A DNA stretch of 19,305 nt, taken from Roseovarius sp. (lineage in GTDB: Bacteria > Pseudomonadota > Alphaproteobacteria > Rhodobacterales > Rhodobacteraceae). Below are positions 15,819-19,305 of the stretch, piece after piece (positions within the stretch are counted from its first letter, which is position 1; each line of letters opens with the position of its first letter). Where the stretch lies: the NCBI GenBank assembly GCA_023260815.1, contig JALQUE010000083.1, positions 1-19,305 of the forward strand, written 5' to 3'. The position numbers were made by a program, and so were the translations under genes. The notes under the pieces were generated by a model. That model saw nothing but the letters and a program-made list of their open reading frames with translations. It did not search any database and had not been told where the DNA came from.

Positions 15819-17048
15819 ATGTCGAACACTTTGATCTCGGTGGATCTGTCGGAAGATCCGCACACCAATGAAAACGTCCATAACCGCTGGCACCCGGATA
15901 TCCCGATCAACGTCTGGGTCGAACCCGGCGACGATTTCAAGATCGAGACCTATGACTGGACAGGCGGTCAGATCAAGAATGACGACGATGCCTCGGATGT
16001 GCGCGACGTAGAGCTTGAACAGGTGCATTACCTCTCCGGTCCGATCGGCGTCAAAGGCGCCGAGCCGGGTGACCTGCTGGTGGTCGACATCCTGGATATC
16101 GGCGCCAAGGAAGAGATGCTCTGGGGCTTCAACGGCTTTTTCTCGAAAAAGAACGGCGGCGGCTTTCTGACCGAACATTTCCCCGAAGCGCAAAAATCCA
16201 TCTGGGATTTCGACGGCATGTTCACCAAGTCCCGCCATGTGCCGGGCGTGAAATACGCGGGCCTCATCCATCCCGGCCTGATCGGCTGTCTGCCCGATCG
16301 CAAGATGCTGGACATGTGGAACACCCGCGAGACCAAGCTGTTCAACACCGACCCCGACCGCGTCCCGCCGCTTGCGGCCCTGCCCAACACGCAAGCCGCC
16401 CATATGGGCGCCATGAAAGGCGAGGCGCGCGACAAGGCCGCCGCCGAAGCCGCTCGTACCGTGCCCCCGCGCGAACATGGCGGCAATTGCGACATCAAGG
16501 ACCTCAGCCGGGGCTGCAAGATCTATTTCCCCGTCTATGTGGACGGCGCGGGCCTTTCGATGGGGGATCTCCATTTCAGCCAGGGTGATGGTGAGATCAC
16601 CTTCTGCGGCGCCATTGAAATGGCAGGCTGGCTGCATCTGAAGGTTGAGCTGATCAAGGATGGCATGTCGAAATACGGCGTGAAGAACCCGATCTTCAGA
16701 CCGTCGCCGATCACGCCGAAATACGACGACTACCTGATCTTCGAAGGCATCAGCGTCGATGAAAGCGGTGAACAGCATTACCTGGATGTGCATGTCGCCT
16801 ATCGGCAGGCCTGTCTCAATGCGATCGAATATCTCAAGAAATTCGGATATACCGGCGCGCAGGCCTATGCGATCCTCGGCACTGCACCGGTTCAGGGGCA
16901 TATCTCGGGGGTGGTGGACATTCCCAATGCCTGCGCGACGCTCTGGCTGCCCAACGACATCTTCGAATGGGACATGATGCCGAACGCGACCGGGCCGACG
17001 AAATACCTGGACGGCAGCATCGATATTCCGCTCGCCCCCGATCTTTGA
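15819..17048 (+). CDS. fmdA: Formamidase FmdA
   Basis: Acetamidase/formamidase family hydrolase, 409 residues, close to the roughly 407 of characterised formamidases. It converts formamide to formate and ammonium in the cytoplasm. Visible family segments: HNRWHPDIP near 27, the VHYLSGPIGVKGAEPGDLLV segment near 69-88, GLIHPGLIGCLPDRKML near 148-164, REHGGNCDIKDLSRGCKIYF near 219-238, MGDLHFSQGDGEITFCGAIE near 248-267, and VVDIPNACATLWLP near 366-380. CAGGGAG gives the ribosome site. Placement right after urtE matches the logic of amide operons in which the binding-protein transporter supplies formamide to FmdA. Nothing is truncated or missing. Confidence 0.95.
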   Translation: MSNTLISVDLSEDPHTNENVHNRWHPDIPINVWVEPGDDFKIETYDWTGGQIKNDDDASDVRDVELEQVHYLSGPIGVKGAEPGDLLVVDILDIGAKEEMLWGFNGFFSKKNGGGFLTEHFPEAQKSIWDFDGMFTKSRHVPGVKYAGLIHPGLIGCLPDRKMLDMWNTRETKLFNTDPDRVPPLAALPNTQAAHMGAMKGEARDKAAAEAARTVPPREHGGNCDIKDLSRGCKIYFPVYVDGAGLSMGDLHFSQGDGEITFCGAIEMAGWLHLKVELIKDGMSKYGVKNPIFRPSPITPKYDDYLIFEGISVDESGEQHYLDVHVAYRQACLNAIEYLKKFGYTGAQAYAILGTAPVQGHISGVVDIPNACATLWLPNDIFEWDMMPNATGPTKYLDGSIDIPLAPDL

Positions 17049-17068
17049 GCAGATCCCCGAAAAAACAG

Positions 17069-17088
17069 CCGGCCCTTAACAGGGCCGG
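17069..17088 (+). terminator. Stem-loop between fmdA and fmdB
   Basis: CCGGCCC (17069-17075), loop TTAACA, GGGCCGG (17082-17088): a perfect 7-bp stem 20 bases after the fmdA stop. Six A residues precede it (17060-17065) but no T run follows on the plus strand (TCCCCCC instead). As an intrinsic terminator it would work better on the minus strand; on the plus strand it is more likely an attenuating or 3'-protecting hairpin. Confidence 0.4.
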
Positions 17089-17112
17089 TCCCCCCGCTTG
17101 AGGAGAGATCAC

Positions 17113-17445
17113 GTGCCCCTATACGAATACATTTGCGATGCCTGCGGCCCGTTCGAGGATATCGCCCCCATCAGCCGGTTTTCCGATCCCTGCGACTGCC
17201 CGGATTGCGGCGCGACATCGCAGCGCGTTCTTTTGTCGGTGCCAAGACTGGCCACCCTGTCCAGCGGCACCAGACGCGCGCATGAAACCAATGAACGCTC
17301 CGCCGATAGTCCAAAACGATCATCGCATGGTCCGGGCTGTGGATGCTGCGGCGGAACCGCGAAAAAGAAGCCCTCGAAGACGCTTTATCGGCCAGACGGA
17401 TCGAAAAGCTTTCCGACCAAGCGGCCCTGGATGATTTCGCACTAG
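17113..17445 (+). CDS. fmdB: FmdB-family zinc-ribbon protein
   Basis: Small protein of 110 residues, predicted cytoplasmic. The GTG start at 17113 gives the family-typical N-terminus MPLYEYICDACG and has AGGAGAG upstream. The ribbon cysteines are C8-x2-C11 and C29-x2-C32, with an extra C27. After a linker rich in Ser and Arg there is a second cysteine cluster (HGPGCGCC, residues 73-79) and a basic tail. FmdB of Methylophilus was described as a regulator of amide utilisation, but FmdB-type ribbons are widespread with unclear roles, so regulation of this operon is only an inference from context. Confidence 0.85.
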   Translation: MPLYEYICDACGPFEDIAPISRFSDPCDCPDCGATSQRVLLSVPRLATLSSGTRRAHETNERSADSPKRSSHGPGCGCCGGTAKKKPSKTLYRPDGSKSFPTKRPWMISH

Positions 17446-17717
17446 ACATCCCCGTGCCGTGCCGCGTCGCAAGCGTGCCGAACGACGCGGTCGTGGCACG
17501 GCCCCACACGATCCCGGCGCCCTGCAGCCGTCATTCTGGCAGCGCTCACAAAGCGGGTCTTTTTCGCTCATTAAGCCTATTTTTTGGGCATCGGCCTGCT
17601 GCAAGACGAAACACGGATCACCGCGCTTCAACTGGGACAGCACCGCGTGGTGAAGATGAGGCCCGACACCAAACCGCGCGGAGCATTGTCATAACCCTCC
17701 AGCCATCAGATATCGGC
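17446..17717 (+). other. Spacer between fmdB and the ureD core, no convincing gene
   Basis: About 270 bases that do not look coding in any frame, although the ureD frame stays open through them. A structured element lies just after the fmdB stop: CCGTGCC (17457-17463) with GGCACGG (17495-17501), and inside it GCGTCG (17464-17469) with CGACGC (17483-17488). A more AT-rich stretch with two T runs lies at about 17560-17590, where a urease promoter could sit. No strong -35/-10 pair was found. Confidence 0.45.
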
Positions 17718-18536
17718 CAATCGCGGCAACCGCGCCAGCCGCGACAACCACGCGCGCGCGGTGAAATCGTCCTGTCGTCAAAGCAGGTCGGCGGACGCAG
17801 CGCGATTGACGGCTTGCGCCAGTCCAGTGCCTTCAAGGCGGTTTTCCCCCGAACGCGCGACCAGCTTGAATGCATCGTCGTGAATACGGCAGGCGGTTTG
17901 GCGGGCGGTGACCGGTTCCAGCTGACCGCCCATGCCGGCGACGGCACCCGCCTCAGCCTGACGACACAGGCCGCCGAACGCGCCTATCGGGCCTTGCCGG
18001 GCGAAACCGCACATATGCGCACGCGCCTCAGTGTCGGCAAGAACGCCTTGCTGCACTGGCTCCCGCAGGAACTTATCCTGTTCGACGGCTGTGCCATCGA
18101 CCGTCGCCTGAGCATCGATCTGGCATCCGATGCACGCCTTCTGATGGTAGAGCCGGTGATTTTCGGACGTGGCTTGATGGGCGAACAGGTGACACAAGGC
18201 GCCGTCCGCGACCGGATCGACGTGACCCGCGATGGCAGCCCGCTCTATCTGGACGGCATATCGCTAAATGGCGATATCGCGGCCCAATTGCAGCGCCCCG
18301 CGATTGCAGCAGGGGCCGCCGCCATGGCCAGCTTGCTGTATGTCGCGCCCGACGCCCCTGCCCGTCTGGACGATGTCCGCGCCAATCTCCCCGCCACCGG
18401 CGGCGCCAGCCTTTTGAACGAGACCACCCTGACCCTGCGGCTGGTCTGCCGCGACGGATTCGAGTTGCGCAGACATCTCTTGCCGATCCTCGACGCCCTG
18501 AGTGACGCATCCCTGCCGATTTCCTGGAGACTGTGA
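17454..18536 (+). CDS. ureD: Urease accessory protein UreD (start uncertain)
   Basis: Chaperone that, with UreF and UreG, helps insert nickel into urease. The conserved core begins at about 17745 (QPRARGEIVLSSKQVGGRSA), followed by LRQSSAFKAVFPR, the diagnostic NTAGGLAGGD, TQAAERAYRALPG, WLPQELILFDGC and VEPVIFGRGLMGE. The core plus C-terminus is about 265 residues, normal for UreD. The start is a problem: the only in-frame ATG or GTG codons upstream of the core are GTGs at 17454, 17475 and 17493 (giving about 347-360 residues) and an ATG at 17343 inside fmdB. None has a ribosome site, and the extra N-terminal residues do not look like protein. An ATG at 17656 is in another frame. The coordinates given use the first GTG after fmdB. 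It ends 3 bases before ureA. Confidence 0.85.
   Translation: MPCRVASVPNDAVVARPHTIPAPCSRHSGSAHKAGLFRSLSLFFGHRPAARRNTDHRASTGTAPRGEDEARHQTARSIVITLQPSDIGQSRQPRQPRQPRARGEIVLSSKQVGGRSAIDGLRQSSAFKAVFPRTRDQLECIVVNTAGGLAGGDRFQLTAHAGDGTRLSLTTQAAERAYRALPGETAHMRTRLSVGKNALLHWLPQELILFDGCAIDRRLSIDLASDARLLMVEPVIFGRGLMGEQVTQGAVRDRIDVTRDGSPLYLDGISLNGDIAAQLQRPAIAAGAAAMASLLYVAPDAPARLDDVRANLPATGGASLLNETTLTLRLVCRDGFELRRHLLPILDALSDASLPISWRL
17457..17501 (+). other. Two-part hairpin after fmdB
   Basis: An outer stem of 7 bp (17457-17463/17495-17501) and an inner stem of 6 bp (17464-17469/17483-17488) are stacked, with a 6-base bulge on the 3' side and a 13-base loop. It begins 12 bases after the fmdB stop. No T run follows. 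It is a possible end structure for the urt-fmd transcript. Confidence 0.35.
17718..17753 (+). repeat. 9-bp tandem repeat at the ureD N-terminus
   Basis: Four imperfect 9-base units (CAATCGCGG, CAACCGCGC, CAGCCGCGA, CAACCACGC) encode Gln-Ser-Arg followed by three Gln-Pro-Arg units. They sit directly before the conserved UreD core. Copy number could vary between strains by slippage without breaking the frame. Confidence 0.6.
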
Positions 18537-18539
18537 TCC

Positions 18540-18842
18540 ATGAACCTGACCCCCCGAGAGAAAGACAAGCTTCTGGTCGCCATGGCCGCCGAAGTCGCCC
18601 GCAAGCGCCTTGCCCGTGGCGTGCTGCTCAACCACCCCGAGGCCATCGCGCTGATCACCGATGCGGTCGTCGAAGGGGCGCGCGACGGACGCAGCGTCGC
18701 CGACATGATGGAAGCCGGCGCACAGGTCATCACCCGCGATCAGTGCATGGAGGGCGTGCCCGAAATGATCCACGACGTGCAGGTCGAGGCCACGTTTCCC
18801 GACGGCACCAAGCTTGTCACCGTCCATAACCCGATCCGCTGA
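18540..18842 (+). CDS. ureA: Urease subunit gamma
   Basis: Structural subunit of urease, which hydrolyses urea to ammonia and carbamate in the cytoplasm. Exactly 100 residues, the standard length. The sequence starts MNLTPREKDKLLVAMAAEVA, and contains RGVLLNHPEAIALITDAVVE, EGARDGRSVADMMEAG and MIHDVQVEATFPDGTKLVTV before ending HNPIR, all invariant features of UreA. It starts 3 bases after the ureD stop, so the two are likely coupled. A ureD-ureA order is common in alphaproteobacteria. Confidence 0.97.
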   Translation: MNLTPREKDKLLVAMAAEVARKRLARGVLLNHPEAIALITDAVVEGARDGRSVADMMEAGAQVITRDQCMEGVPEMIHDVQVEATFPDGTKLVTVHNPIR

Positions 18843-18884
18843 TCCCTCCCAAGGCTGACCCCTCCCAAAAAGGAGACATATCCG

Positions 18885-19070
18885 ATGCTGCCGCTTGTCC
18901 TGCCCTTCGTTCTTCTGGCCGCCACGATGCCCGCCATGGCGGATATGGCCCCCGTCATCTTGGGTGATGCCACGCGCTCATGGCAACCTGCGGCCCTCTT
19001 GCTGCTCCTGACCTGGGGCGCGGTTCTGGCCCTGACGCTGCTGCGCAATCTCCGGCAGGTGCCGTCATGA
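18885..19070 (+). CDS. Small membrane protein between ureA and ureB
   Basis: Predicted 61-residue protein that I cannot assign to a family. It has a good ribosome site (AGGAG at 18871-18875, nine bases before the ATG). The N-terminus is hydrophobic and ends in AMA-D at residues 17-20, which resembles a signal peptidase I site. A second hydrophobic stretch (about 36-54, PAALLLLLTWGAVLALTLL) is followed by a basic end, RNLRQVPS. It therefore looks like an exported or one- to two-span membrane peptide. Its TGA overlaps the ureB ATG as ATGA, so it is translationally coupled to ureB, which supports its being a real gene. Role unknown; a link to urease or to urea/nickel supply is only suggested by position. 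Confidence 0.65.
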   Translation: MLPLVLPFVLLAATMPAMADMAPVILGDATRSWQPAALLLLLTWGAVLALTLLRNLRQVPS

Positions 19071-19305
19071 TCCCCGGCGAACTGTTCCCCGCCGAAGGCG
19101 ATCTCACACTGAACGCCGGCGCCACGCAAACCGTGCTGATGGTCGCCAATACCGGCGACCGCCCCGTTCAGGTGGGCAGCCATTACCATTTCGCCGAGGC
19201 CAACCCCGCGCTGGATTTTGACCGCGCCGCGGCCCATGGCCTGCGGCTGGATATTGCCGCAGGCACCGCCGTGCGGTTCGAACCGGGCCAGCGCCGCGAA
19301 GTCCA
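19067..19305 (+). CDS. ureB: Urease subunit beta (5' part)
   Basis: First 79 codons of urease beta; the family is about 100 residues, so the last fifth lies past the right edge. The start is fixed by the family-typical MIPGELFPAEGDLTLNAG, then VANTGDRPVQVGSHYHFAEA and the FDRAAAHGLRLDIAAGTAVR stretch, before FEPGQRREV. All are diagnostic for UreB. The ATG overlaps the stop of the small membrane ORF (ATGA). ureC would be expected next. Confidence 0.95.
   Translation, partial: MIPGELFPAEGDLTLNAGATQTVLMVANTGDRPVQVGSHYHFAEANPALDFDRAAAHGLRLDIAAGTAVRFEPGQRREV

Noticed and set aside
17343..17453. ATG-started extension of ureD overlapping fmdB by about 100 bases
   Set aside because: It would lie inside a good FmdB gene, has no ribosome site, and makes UreD over 100 residues too long.
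17584..17600. Possible sigma-54 promoter (GG and GC dinucleotides with correct spacing) upstream of ureD
   Set aside because: Only the core dinucleotides and flanking T residues match; the rest of the consensus does not, so chance is likely.
17459..17653. Small open frame (64 codons) between fmdB and ureD
   Set aside because: Starts inside a hairpin, lacks a ribosome site and shows no conserved or hydrophobic pattern.

Overview
The window looks like chromosomal DNA of an alphaproteobacterium, most likely a marine Rhodobacteraceae (Roseobacter-type) member. This is inferred from the GC-rich coding sequence, the combination of polyamine-type ABC transport with a DMSP-lyase-family cupin, and a urt-fmd-ure nitrogen cluster. 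No database search was possible. No rRNA, tRNA, CRISPR array, insertion sequence or phage gene was seen. Genes are densely packed, and many overlap by 1-17 bases.

Left region (1-4658, minus strand): an operon read right to left. It encodes an FAD-dependent amine/amino-acid oxidoreductase, a PotD-type periplasmic binding protein, a PotA-type ATPase and two PotB/PotC-type permeases; the last is cut by the window edge. A stem-loop precedes the binding-protein gene. A terminator-like hairpin with a short T run follows it, which probably sets binding protein in excess over the membrane parts.

Middle-left (4659-6417, plus strand): a LysR-family regulator is transcribed divergently from the oxidase/transport operon. 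Its 3' end overlaps a cupin enzyme that carries the metal and catalytic residue pattern of DMSP lyases (DddL/DddQ/DddW type). The transporter, oxidase, regulator and lyase may form one catabolic unit for an organic nitrogen or sulfur compound.

Middle (6441-10669, minus strand): a two-gene signalling operon. The first gene encodes a 1110-residue protein that joins a complete NCS1 (purine/cytosine/hydantoin-type) permease, a cysteine-rich linker, a histidine kinase and a receiver domain. The second encodes a receiver-LuxR response regulator and overlaps the first by ATGA. This pair is divergent from the urea/amide genes and is the best candidate for an unusual system here: a transporter-like sensor that probably controls the neighbouring nitrogen-scavenging operon. 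The 227-bp divergent intergenic region carries a perfect inverted repeat that could be the operator.

Right region (10897-19305, plus strand): urtABCDE (high-affinity urea/short-chain amide ABC transporter), fmdA (formamidase) and fmdB (zinc ribbon), followed by a structured spacer and the start of a urease operon: ureD, ureA, a small membrane-protein ORF and ureB (cut by the window edge). Together these import urea and formamide-like amides and release ammonium. The start of ureD is anomalous: there is no usable in-frame start near the conserved core, so a frameshift or an unusual start is possible.
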